Source: Tieghemiomyces parasiticus
Lineage: Eukaryota > Kickxellomycota > Dimargaritomycetes > Dimargaritales > Dimargaritaceae
Direction of reading: 5' to 3'
DNA: 32,064 nt
NCBI GenBank assembly: GCA_027575765.1
Contig: JANBPT010000530.1
Location: 1-32,064, forward strand
Positions 1 to 9,016 of this stretch are shown here, in pieces. The notes beneath the pieces were generated by a model. It was not told the origin of the DNA and did not search any database. It saw only the letters and a list, made by a program, of their open reading frames with translations. Both the position numbers and the translations under genes were made by a program. Positions within the stretch are counted from its first letter, which is position 1, and each line of letters opens with the position of its first letter.

Positions 1-649
1 ACGAGGCCTCGGCCCCCGTTTTTACCATCTCCGTGCCACGTCCCGTGCGTCTACGCGTACGTCGTGGGTGTCCCCGCTGCGGCGCTCGATTGCACCGCCT
101 TTGTCCTCCCCCTGTCTTCAACCCAACCCCCGGTTCCTAGCTTGGTTGGTGTCACACCTCGTCTATAACCCCCTGCCTTCCTACCGTCTATGTTCCTTCA
201 CCTCACCATGGGCTTGTAACCAACTGACTCCCTCGTGTATATAATATCTAAGCGCCCTGGCCACCCATTCCTCAGTTGGACCGTCCGCCCTACCACCACC
301 ACCTCCGCTCAACTTGAGCTCGATTCGCGCAGCGTTCACCTATATTACCTAGGACCTGCCGGAATTCCCTTTTCCAATCTCTCCTCTCCGTTCCTTCTCC
401 TTCCCCACCTTGGCGCCTTTGCTGGTCAACGCCGCACCTAGACTTTTCGTCTGCTCCCCTAGCAACCGTTCAGCCGCTTAGTCCCCTCTGCCGGTATCTG
501 CCACTCCAGGTTTCACCTGTTCTCGGCTACTGCTTTTCTCCCGCGCTTTAACCACCAGCTGTTCTCGGTTCTCGTTATACCCTCGCCTCCTGTTTTTACC
601 CCCGGACTTTGGCCTCTTTAGCCTCCTCCTCTTCCGCCGTCTTGATACC
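1..649 (+). promoter_or_regulatory. 5' flank of the HAL-type kinase gene
   Basis: No gene can be supported here. On the + strand the stretch is pyrimidine-rich, as are the sense-strand 5' flanks of the other genes in this window. An AT-rich TATA-like patch (tataatat) lies near 239-246, about 410 bp before the kinase ATG. Whether it is used is unknown. The open frame at 235-441 starts with GTG and has a low-complexity product, so I do not call it. Confidence 0.4.
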
Positions 650-2071
650 ATGACGACGATACAGAGCCAGAACCGTGTGCCCTATCCGCTCACCATTCCC
701 GCCCGCGGCACCGCTTCCCCCGCCGTCGCCGACCCTGCCGCCTCGCACCGTAGCGCCGGCGTCACCTCCTCTAAGTGCCACAACTCGGCCAACTCGAGCA
801 CCGAGACCTTCGTAGCTAGCGCCTGCCCTGCCCCGGCTTCTGCCCACCCGGATACTCGCAAGACCGGCGTCCCCGCCCATCGCCAGACTTCCAACCCGCT
901 GCGCTCTGCCCCACACCACTCCCGTACCATGTCGCAGGATTCCTTCTCGTCACACTCCTCGTACGAGGCCCCTGCCAGCAGCTGCGGCGCAGCCACCCCG
1001 CCCGCCTCGGCCCCCGTTGACGAGAAGCGCTCGTCAAGCTTTAAGGACCGCTTCTCCATGGCCAAGCTAACCCGTAAGTCTTCGGCCACTTCGTCGGCTA
1101 AATCTGCCAAGTCCGCCAACGATTCGGTCAGTCTGCAGAAAAAGTACGGTGTCTGCGAAAAGGGCTGCATCGGCAAGGGTGCCACCGCTGTGGTGCGTCT
1201 GGTGCACCACATGGACCGGGCCACCCGCAACGAGAAGCTCTTCGCGGTCAAGGAGTTCCGCAAGCGCCGCAAGGACGAATCGGAGAAGGAGTACGTTAAG
1301 AAGCTGACGAGCGAGTTTTGCATCAGCTCCACCATGCGCCACGCCAACGTGGTCGAGACGGTCGATCTTGTTCAAGACCAACAGCAGCGTTGGTGCCAAG
1401 TTATGGAGTACTGCCCCGGCGGAGACCTCTACACCGTCATCCGTGAGGGCACCATGGCCGGCCCCGAGATTGACTGCTGCTTCCGTCAGATGGTCGAGGG
1501 CGTGGGCTACCTGCACTCGATGGGCGTCGCCCACCGCGACCTCAAGCCCGAGAACCTGCTGGTGGACGCCTACGGTCATGTCAAGATTACCGACTTCGGC
1601 GTCGCCGACGTGTTCCGCATGTGCTGGGAGACCACGACGCACCTGTCGCGCGGCTTCTGCGGCTCCGAGCCCTACATTGCCCCTGAACAATTTTCGGGCA
1701 AGCCCTACGACGCGCGCAAGGTGGATATCTGGTCGTGCGGTGTGGTGCTCTACGCCATGTACTGCAAGGGTGTGCCGTTCCGCACGGCCACCAAGCACGA
1801 TCCCAATTACGTGCGCTACTTGGAGGCTAAGGCCGCGGGAAAGCCCTACGAGCCCTTCCGCCGCCTGCCGCCCAAGGCCAGCGCCCTCCTCGCCCGCATG
1901 CTGGAGCCCGACCTCGAGAAGCGCATCACTGTGCAAGACGTTTTGGCCGACCCCTGGTTTCAGTCCATCGAGGTGTGCGACAAGGGCACCACCGCCAGCA
2001 AGGTGGCTCACTGCCACTATACGGAGGACTACGTGTTGAACCAGCTGAAACACCCGAGCCACCGCCGGTAA
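650..2071 (+). CDS. Ser/Thr protein kinase, HAL4/HAL5 (NPR/Hal) family
   Basis: A 473-residue protein in a single exon, starting at an ATG. Residues 1-160 are a Ser/Ala/Pro-rich, low-complexity tail, as in the fungal Hal4/Sat4, Hal5 and Npr1 kinases. The catalytic domain runs from about 166 to 446. It has a glycine-rich loop at 172-177 (GCIGKG), the ATP-anchoring lysine K201 in AVKEF, HRDLKPEN with catalytic D296, DFG at D315, and the activation-segment end CGSEPYIAPEQF with a GSEPYI signature typical of this family. All key catalytic residues are present, so it should be active. In yeast, members regulate potassium and nutrient transporters at the plasma membrane; the substrate here is inferred only from that. 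A shorter product from the internal Met94 is possible. The family is confident, the exact orthologue (Hal4, Hal5 or S. pombe Oca2/Ppk8 type) is not. Confidence 0.9.
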   Translation: MTTIQSQNRVPYPLTIPARGTASPAVADPAASHRSAGVTSSKCHNSANSSTETFVASACPAPASAHPDTRKTGVPAHRQTSNPLRSAPHHSRTMSQDSFSSHSSYEAPASSCGAATPPASAPVDEKRSSSFKDRFSMAKLTRKSSATSSAKSAKSANDSVSLQKKYGVCEKGCIGKGATAVVRLVHHMDRATRNEKLFAVKEFRKRRKDESEKEYVKKLTSEFCISSTMRHANVVETVDLVQDQQQRWCQVMEYCPGGDLYTVIREGTMAGPEIDCCFRQMVEGVGYLHSMGVAHRDLKPENLLVDAYGHVKITDFGVADVFRMCWETTTHLSRGFCGSEPYIAPEQFSGKPYDARKVDIWSCGVVLYAMYCKGVPFRTATKHDPNYVRYLEAKAAGKPYEPFRRLPPKASALLARMLEPDLEKRITVQDVLADPWFQSIEVCDKGTTASKVAHCHYTEDYVLNQLKHPSHRR

Positions 2072-2926
2072 AAAAGCGAAGTGAGTGAGGTATTTGAGTG
2101 TGTGTGCGTGTGTGGCACGGAGGGGACAATGGGCCGGGTCCCACCCCTCCCTTCCTTGCCCATACGCCCCGCCCGCTTCCCTCTCTCTTCCAATCCCTCC
2201 CACTGCCATTCCTCTCGCCTCATCTTCCCATATCTCCTTGTATTTTTACCGCGCCTCTTTTGCTCTTTTCTGACTCCACCCACGATCTCCCCTCACCTTC
2301 TCAACGTTATATACATGCTCGCTGTGATGGTCCCCACCCAATTCTCATAGGCGGACCTCGCGCTGTTCCATATAATGATGCCCTAATTCCTCCGATACTT
2401 ATTAAAACGACTACTGCGATAATGCCTCTTTGGCACAAGCTGATCGTGGGCAGGGACAGCAGCGGAGGAGTGGGATACACACATCAATGTCCTGCCAGCG
2501 ATCGAGGCGGCTGACGGGCGCTGCTCGGCGTGCAGCTATGTTAGATCCACCCCACCATTTTTGACGATCACCGTGCTGTGTGACGCACATGGCCCGGGCA
2601 TAGCCACGGTGCCCTTATTTCCATATCGGTAGTACCCCCAGGATGCGGCTCTTGGCACTGCTACCGCCCGGTTATGGGGTCAACCTATGTCCATGTACAT
2701 GGCGTCATATCTTTCCAGTCGCACTGATACCCGCCCTCCCGGTAAGATTGCATGGTGCACATTTCGGACTAATTATATGGTTTATGCCAGTGCAAAGACA
2801 CACTACATGCTCTCCAGACCATAACAATGGACCACCCATGTCTTGTGGTGCGATGAAGGGAAATATGGGGAAACGTTTAATTTAATCAAATTGGAACGTA
2901 AAGGAAAGGAACAAACGCCGTACCGG
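2072..2926. other. convergent intergenic region
   Basis: This lies between the kinase stop (+) and the PSMD5 stop (-). It begins with a GT/TG-rich patch at about 2098-2116 and a pyrimidine-rich stretch to about 2280. Both genes should end here. I see no further gene, tRNA or repeat. Confidence 0.5.
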
Positions 2927-5900
2927 CTATAGGTTCTGCGTGGCCACGGAGGCCTCGTGCGGCACGTAGTGGGGACCTTCGCGTAGGTAGCGAGTGAGCA
3001 GGTCGTGCACACCGGCGTCAAAGACGGTCGGTGTGTCCGGCAGGGTATCGGCTGCCAGGATAGCCGCCAGCAGGTTGTATTTGGCCAGCTATAGGGGGGT
3101 TTTGTGAGGGGGTACAAGACGTGCGGGGGGAAGGAGCGGAGTCAGTCTCCAAAGCACGGTGCGCGCGGAAGGTGTGAGCTGACATTGGCGGTGGCATTTT
3201 AGACATAGGACGTCCTGAGATTTATCTCTCCTTGTCGTGTACCCGCTCTATTTATCCATCGGCAATGGTTAGCACACTACATGCGTCACCTCGACCCGCT
3301 AGTGGTTTGTGTGGGGCAAGATCACAGGGACTTTTTCTTGTTACCTTATTGGTATGGGTTTGATTGGCCTTCCGGTCAAATAGGTAGGCCATGAAGTCGT
3401 GGTTCTTGGACAGGGCCTGAAACCTCATGTGATGGGGGGAGAGGCAGATAAGTATTAGCCCACGGCATGTACTTGAGGTGGCTTGTGTTTAGCACAAGTC
3501 AGTGAAGGCGGCAGCATATGCATCAATCTCTGGTCACCTCTGATACATCCCCCCCTCTATCTTCCCTCGTAGTGTCTTATCGGTCGGCGTAACTCACCTG
3601 ACGGCCCCACGCGTAGCGGGCCAGTTCCCCCAGAATGCCGATACACACTTGGGACATGTCTTCTTCCATATCACGTTTCGCGTGTTGAACCCAATAGGTA
3701 ATGGTTCTCGAGTCTGTAGAGTGATGGGAACGGCGGCGAGAGGAGGAAAAATAAGGGGGTCGTTCCCCTCACACACACATACACGCAAAAACGAAATGGT
3801 TTGATTAGCCTACGTGCCAATAGCCCAGTACGTCTGACCACTCACGATAGTGAAGAGATTATTCCTGTCACCAACTTGTCTCGTGGGTTTGGTCCAGCGG
3901 CTCTCACCTCTAATCTCGGTGTACAGTTTGGCCAAAATCTCGCTGATGGCGGGTTGGGTGTCGTCGCTACCAAGTGGAAGGGGGGGGGGTTATATGTTCA
4001 TACACACACGAATTAGTACAATACGTCGCCTTTCATGGGCTTCACACTGAGGCTACCTCCTCATTTTTCCTCCAAAGTCACTTCTCGAGACTTCTATACT
4101 TAAAGTCTAGGCATCTTGGATCAATTGACTTACCCCGATCCGAAAATCAAAATCAGACCCCGTATACAACTGATCGCGAGGTCTGCGTCAGCGTCGCTAT
4201 ATTCCTCGGCCAGTCGAGGCAGGAGGCGACTCTCGCGGGCCATGACAGTCAGGCCCTTGACCTGGGAGCCGAGGGTTCCGATGGCTACCACTGTGCATTG
4301 CTGGCGTAAGTGAGTGTATATTGGCGCGATGTGCGTGGGGGGGAGGGGGGAAAGGTGCGATGTTTTTTTTTTCCGTTAGCAGGTCGAAAGAAACACATTG
4401 CGTGAAGTGGAGATTCACCGTCAACGAGCGGGGATCCGCAAGGCCCGGCTCGATATATCCGTGATCTTACCTTAAGTTGTCGGTTATCCGAGTCCAGCAG
4501 GTGCATCATGGCTTCAAACAGGCGGAACTCGGCGGCCAAGGCCGCAAATTCGACATGCTACGTCACAAACGGGGGCGGGAGGGAGTTAGGGTGACAAGAA
4601 ATCATCAAGGGGCGCCACACCTTGTCAATAAGCTATCAATAGGGATGCCAAACAAAATAAGGGGAGGGGCGTCGCTATGCTACCTTCGCTCCAGTTTCAG
4701 CCAGAACAGAATTATCCAGTGGACATGGGTTATACCTACCGGAAAGCCGGCAAGTTTAGCGAAAAACTGCACGGCGGAGCACTGAGTCAGCACGGTGCTA
4801 ACATCATCGTCATGTATCGCCCGCAGGATGTCGGCGTAGGCCGTGTACACGTCATGGTTGTATAGGAACCGATGACCGGCCGGGGTTGCGGCGAGCTGCC
4901 AGGGGGGGGTCCAAACGACATAAGGGAAGGCGTGCCCAGTAGCGCAACGTATTAGGGCAGAAGTGAGGTGAGAGGTGGGTTGACAGTCCAACTACCTTGC
5001 TTGGCCTTGGCGAGATCACGGTTCACACGTTGTTGGTCAAAATGGCAAGGCAGGGCCGGCTGGGCGAGCAAGGTTCTCACCCACCGTCACTGGGGAATTG
5101 TTGTCCCATAGCGTGAAAAACGGCGCTCGACCTACCTCATCGAAAACCTCCAGTGCGCTCAGACGGCAAATGAGATCGGGGTTCCGAGCTTCCTGGCAGA
5201 GTCTCAGCAGGACCTCGCTACGTGCGCAAGCTTCGAAGGCCACAGGTGACTGCTGGGCGATGCGGGCAAACAGTTCGAAAACCCGGAAGCGTACAGTATC
5301 GCTGATGTCAAAAACGAAAGGCAAGAAAAGGTAGGTGAGCGACGAATGGTTAGGCACTAAATTGCTCGTATAGCCAATCTCTACGCTACCAACCCTGCTC
5401 TGAAGACCCCACGCTTGAAAAGTAGCAATGGCGGGTCACACCCAGCGATCGCGAGAAACTTACTCGTTCAGTAGGGGCTGTATAATCTCCTGATTGTCCG
5501 TACTCAGAAGTGCCTCCAGGTTACTGGGGTAGCGAGCGACCTAAGGGGGAAGTCGTGGTAAGGTGGATGTAAACAACAAAGGCGAAGGAATATTCCTTAT
5601 TATCAGCTCATTCAGCGTGTTTAACAGGGTCCTACCTATGTGCACACCACCGCGCTGTGTAAGGCGGCGGGAAGACAAAACGTCTCACTCCATACGACAT
5701 ACCTTGACGAGAAGCTCCTGGGCGGCCTTGACCACCTGGCCATGGTTGGATGACAGAAGCAGGAGTACCCAAGGAATGTACTTCCCAGCGAACTGAGTGG
5801 GAGGGGGGGGGAAGGTAAAGCGGGGCGGAGACCCAATGGTAAGTTTGCAGTGCGTCTTTTTGGTGTTGAACGGCTTGTGGGGGAGGGTTGGCGGAGAATT

Positions 5901-6717
5901 TGCCATAGAACCTCACTACAAGCTTTGGGTCGACCGTATAGCTACTGTGCTTCAAAAGGCACGCCTGAGTAGTATAGCAAGTAGTGGGAGCGGGTGAGGA
6001 GATATCCTACCTCGTTATCCTCGGGCTGATATTTACTGAGCTGGTCCAAGGCCAGGGCCTGTACCGCTGGATGGGGATGTTGGAGCCCGGCAATGAGGTA
6101 TTCCTAGGGAGTGAAAGTGGGTAGGGAGAGATAGAAAGGTCGACGGGTAAATACATTGGTGAGGTACCACAGCAGGTGTCATCGAGGTTGAGTCAGAATG
6201 ACGTACGGTTTCTGGTAGGATCCACTTACGGTGAAATCAGCATCAAGGCCAGGATAGCGGATGGGCGCTAGCAGACGCTCGAGCAGGCCGACCACCTTCT
6301 CGATCAGCGCGGTATGTTCAGTGGTCAGCAGCGCAAACACGCTCGGTAGGGGTATGTATTCCAAGGTGAACGAGCGGACACTGTCATAGACGGGTCCACG
6401 GGAGTTCGCTACGCCCGTTAACCGTAATACAAGAATGGTTGGCCAAGATGGAGGGTGGGTAGCTAGGTGAATAGTGTTGTATTGAACGAGGGGGTGTCGG
6501 CCGATCCAGATGCCAACTCCCCTCCCCTTCACCTCCCTACGCGGCTTGGGTATGAGAGTGGGGTTATCCCTGGGCTGTCCCAGTGGCACTTACCATCAAA
6601 CTGCTGGCACAGTGCGTCCAGGTTACGAAGCACCTTATCGAGGACGGTCGCGTCGGGCATCTGGCCCAGGGCCCCCGCCAGGGTCTGGACGATAGGTTTC
6701 CAAGGTTCGTTCTGCAT
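2927..6717 (-). CDS. PSMD5: 26S proteasome assembly chaperone PSMD5/S5b-like, 13 exons
   Basis: Reconstructed as complement(join(2927..3088, 3345..3416, 3598..3713, 3908..3966, 4134..4300, 4471..4557, 4740..4895, 5136..5301, 5464..5540, 5703..5792, 6011..6103, 6230..6408, 6594..6717)). The exons total 1548 nt with consistent phases, giving 515 residues; human PSMD5 is 504. The product is helical and HEAT/ARM-like. Recognisable PSMD5 blocks occur in order: KVVGLLERLL, YLIAGLQHPHPAVQAL, DDTVRFRVFEL (human NDIVRYRVYEL), VAIGTLGSQVKG (human VDTVGILGSNVEG) and, near the C-terminus, RYLREGPHYV (human TYLSEGPYYV). PSMD5 (Hsm3-like in role) chaperones assembly of the proteasome base by binding Rpt subunits. 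Introns are 126-256 nt with GTAAGT, GTAGGT or GTGAGT-like donors, and several have C-runs before the acceptor. The least certain points are the start (ATG at 6717, lying in an acceptor-like CCATGCAG) and the acceptor at 6409. Confidence 0.88.
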
Positions 6718-7112
6718 GGGTGGGAACAAGAAGAGCGGTAGAGGGAATGGCTGAAGCGGACTAGTGCGGAATGGGTGGGGAGTCGAACTTGAGACAAGAG
6801 GGAGGGAGGGGGGAGGAAGGGAATGAGTTAGAGCATGCTGGCCCAAGTAGACTGAATACCTGCGGTGTGAGAAGGCCGTAGTTAAACGTTCGCGGTACCC
6901 TCACACAGGTGCCGAACGCCAGCGACTTGCAAACCCTTCGGCTGAACCAGTGCCATGTTATACCGCGTATCCTAAAGCCGCTGGCCGCCAGGTTCAGCAG
7001 CTGCCCGCCATGGTTAGACATGCACTGACCATTTCCTGCAGGTTCGTCCGGCTTGTCTTAGAGAGAGGCTGCGCTGGGCGGGCGGACGGCTCCTTGGGTT
7101 AATAAGATAATA

Positions 7113-7120
7113 CACGTGAC
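7113..7120. promoter_or_regulatory. E-box / CDE1-like CACGTGAC site
   Basis: CACGTGAC reads GTCACGTG on the minus strand, the RTCACGTG consensus bound by Cbf1/USF-type bHLH proteins. It sits between two divergent starts, 287 bp before the uL13m ATG. The motif is seen directly; its use is inference. Confidence 0.35.
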
Positions 7121-7130
7121 ATGGGTTGAA

Positions 7131-7150
7131 GCACCCACGACAGTGGGTGC
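7131..7150. repeat. perfect inverted repeat, 7-bp arms, 6-nt loop
   Basis: GCACCCA, then CGACAG, then TGGGTGC. It begins 11 bp after the E-box. It may be a dimeric factor site or may be chance. Confidence 0.4.
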
Positions 7151-7399
7151 CAACTGAGGGAGATTAGAGGATCTCCGAGCTAGTTTGGAATCTCTAGGTG
7201 CTCGATTGACCAGACTGCCCAATGTGGACCGTTGATCAAGACGCTCCTCCCCTTCGCATTACCGCTCACCATTCGTTTGTATTTCTCCCTAATTCCAGTC
7301 GGATCGTGACCAAAGCCACCAGAGCCCTCCGATCCTCCCACCGATTTTCCACCTTCGTATCGCCAGCGTCCCACGTTCGATAGCAATAGCACGCACATC

Positions 7400-8249
7400 A
7401 TGTCTTCCGGAATCGGCAACGTAGGTGACTCCAATCGCGTACTGGCAGCCGGTGCGTACGCATGAACGCCTCCAATACGCCCGGTCGCTTACCCAAACCG
7501 CCTGGACGACGTGCGAAGCATCGTACACGGCTTTATCTAGGAACAGAGACTAACAGTGTCATTTTTCCGTTTTGCTCTACCCACCCTGGTCACCTCTCTC
7601 CTCCCCTTCCTCCTGAAATTAGACCGCTCTGGCCTACGCCCGTCTGTGGCACGTCGTCGACGCCCGCGGCCAGGTCCTCGGTCGGCTATCCTCGCGGATC
7701 GCCACCACGCTGATGGGTAAACACAAGCCTATTCACAACCCGGCCGCCGACTGCGGGGACTACGTGGTCGTCATCAATGCACGCGACGTGCGCGTCTCAG
7801 GCAAGAAGGCTGACCAGAAAGTTTACTATCGCCACTCAGGCTACCCTGGCGGTCTGAAGGAGATCCCGTACTCGCGGATTATGGAGCGCAACCCCAGCGA
7901 GGTAAGTTAGCTTTAATTATACATCCTTGTTTTTTTTAGGTGGCCAGAGATGATTGGGTGGTGAGGATTATGCCGGTCTTTAGACGGGGAGCATTGGAGC
8001 TAACGAGGGGGTATCTGTCTAACCATCTCTCAACCTGGCTCCTTGAATTCCACCCTCTTGCCTTGCCCACACACTATATAATGACAGATCATCCAGCGGG
8101 CGGTACGCGGCATGCTGCCTAAGAACCGACTGCGGACACCCCGGATGGACCGGCTGCATATTTTCGCCGATTCCGAGCACCCCTACCAGGCCAACGCCAC
8201 CAAGATTTACGACCAGAAGGTGCCACTGCCATGCTCCCCCATTGAATAG
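7400..8249 (+). CDS. MRPL13: mitochondrial large-subunit ribosomal protein uL13m, 3 exons
   Basis: The exons are 7400-7420, 7623-7901 and 8088-8249, all phase 0, giving 153 residues. The 7-codon first exon encodes MSSGIGN and ends at a GTAGGT donor. Exon 2 continues TALAYARLWHVVDA, matching the start of yeast Mrpl23 (MSQKIGHSGLAFARLW). Further uL13 signatures are GRLSSRIATTLMGKHKP, DCGDYVVVINA, VSGKKADQKVYYRHSGYPG and, in exon 3, RAVRGMLPKNRLR and RLHIFADSEHPY. uL13m belongs to the large mitoribosomal subunit. The introns are 202 and 186 nt (GTAGGT...TTAG and GTAAGT...ACAG). The C-terminus (KIYDQKVPLPCSPIE) is slightly shorter than in yeast (163 residues). Yeast calls the gene MRPL23. No separate cleavable presequence is obvious, as in the yeast protein. 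Confidence 0.93.
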
Positions 8250-9016
8250 GCGTGGCGAAGGGAACCGGTATCCCTGCGGGCAGACTGACTGCTATTGCTA
8301 CGACGGCTCCGTAACGTCCAGGTGCGGTGGTCAGCACGTACGAATAAACGTCTCGATGTGCAGTAGCGTTAATTGTGGACAACTTGACCCTTCTGTGTAG
8401 TTCTACACCCCTCATGTAATGGGGGAAATATCAAATATTTCGGACAAGCTCAATCTGAGCAGGCAGAACAAACATAATGTACGCAGGTAGAAATTGGAGG
8501 CATTCGCCCTTGGCCCCACTGACGAGCCTAATGATGGTAGACGCGGGGTGCATTATTGAAGGGAATGGGTTTTCCTAAGTTTAGCCGTCCCTTGCGGAAG
8601 AAGTTACTATGGTGCCACGCTATTGCAGGGTGTGAGGCCGTAACCTCACACCCAACCAACCAAGACGGGTCAAAACTACTATAGAGCTGTTTAGCGATCA
8701 GCGCTAATTAGAATTAAGGTCTCTGTAGGGTTTAAGTTATACCCTGCATCAACAGGGATACAGCCTTCTATCCCGTTCGATGGCGCAGCAGGGCGCTCAC
8801 TGCTTACAATGTACTCTCACTTATGGAGGTACCCCGCCCTGTTAAACCCTCATAGCTAAGAACACCGTTGGGTGTCGTCATGGTTTCTCCTTGGGCGCAC
8901 CCCGGTTGCCACAAACACTCTTCACCGCTTCCCCTCCATTGGACCACCATTTTTCACCCGCTCACCACACCTTTGTCAATTCCACTTCCCTCCTACCGTG
9001 TATTGCGATCTCCGCC
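8250..9016. other. intergenic region between two + strand mitochondrial-protein genes
   Basis: No gene is visible. It holds a perfect 10-bp-stem hairpin (8628-8653) and two telo-box-like octamers in opposite orientation: agggttta near 8727 and taaaccct near 8843. The last 140 bp form the pyrimidine-rich leader of the TPR gene and contain an ATG at 8880, whose frame overlaps the gene's start. Confidence 0.45.
8628..8653. repeat. perfect hairpin, 10-bp stem, 6-nt loop
   Basis: The arms are GGGTGTGAGG and CCTCACACCC, with loop CCGTAA. It lies 379 bp downstream of the uL13m stop and 364 bp upstream of the TPR gene start. No T-tract follows it. Its function is unknown. Confidence 0.5.

Larger units (their letters stand above)
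6718..7399. promoter_or_regulatory. divergent promoter region between PSMD5 and uL13m
   Basis: About 680 bp between two start codons that point away from each other. It contains a CACGTGAC E-box at 7113-7120 and a short perfect hairpin at 7131-7150, listed separately. A minus-strand open frame at 6761-7021 begins MSNHGGQLLNL. It could be a leader exon for PSMD5, but its best donor (GTATAA after base 1 of a codon) does not match the phase of the first PSMD5 exon, so I left it out. Confidence 0.5.

Noticed and set aside
682..1347. 221-codon minus-strand frame over the kinase N-terminus
   Set aside because: It is antisense to the confident kinase frame and of low complexity, so it is a shadow.
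1067..2209. 380-codon open frame antisense to the kinase gene
   Set aside because: It is a mirror of the GC-rich kinase codons. The product is Val/Gly/Ala/His-rich with no family signature, while the sense frame has every kinase motif.
6775..6800. tRNA T-arm-like GTTCGA on the minus strand
   Set aside because: The flanking bases do not form a 5-bp T stem, and no A box or acceptor stem is found at the right distance.
6761..7021. Upstream first exon for PSMD5 (MSNHGGQLLNL...)
   Set aside because: The only good donor gives phase 1, which does not fit the phase-0 acceptor at the next exon. Length and alignment are already satisfied by the start at 6717.
8891..9016. 42-residue N-terminal extension of the TPR protein
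   Set aside because: It starts at TTG, not ATG, and its sequence is low-complexity. The ATG at 9017 opens a typical mitochondrial presequence.
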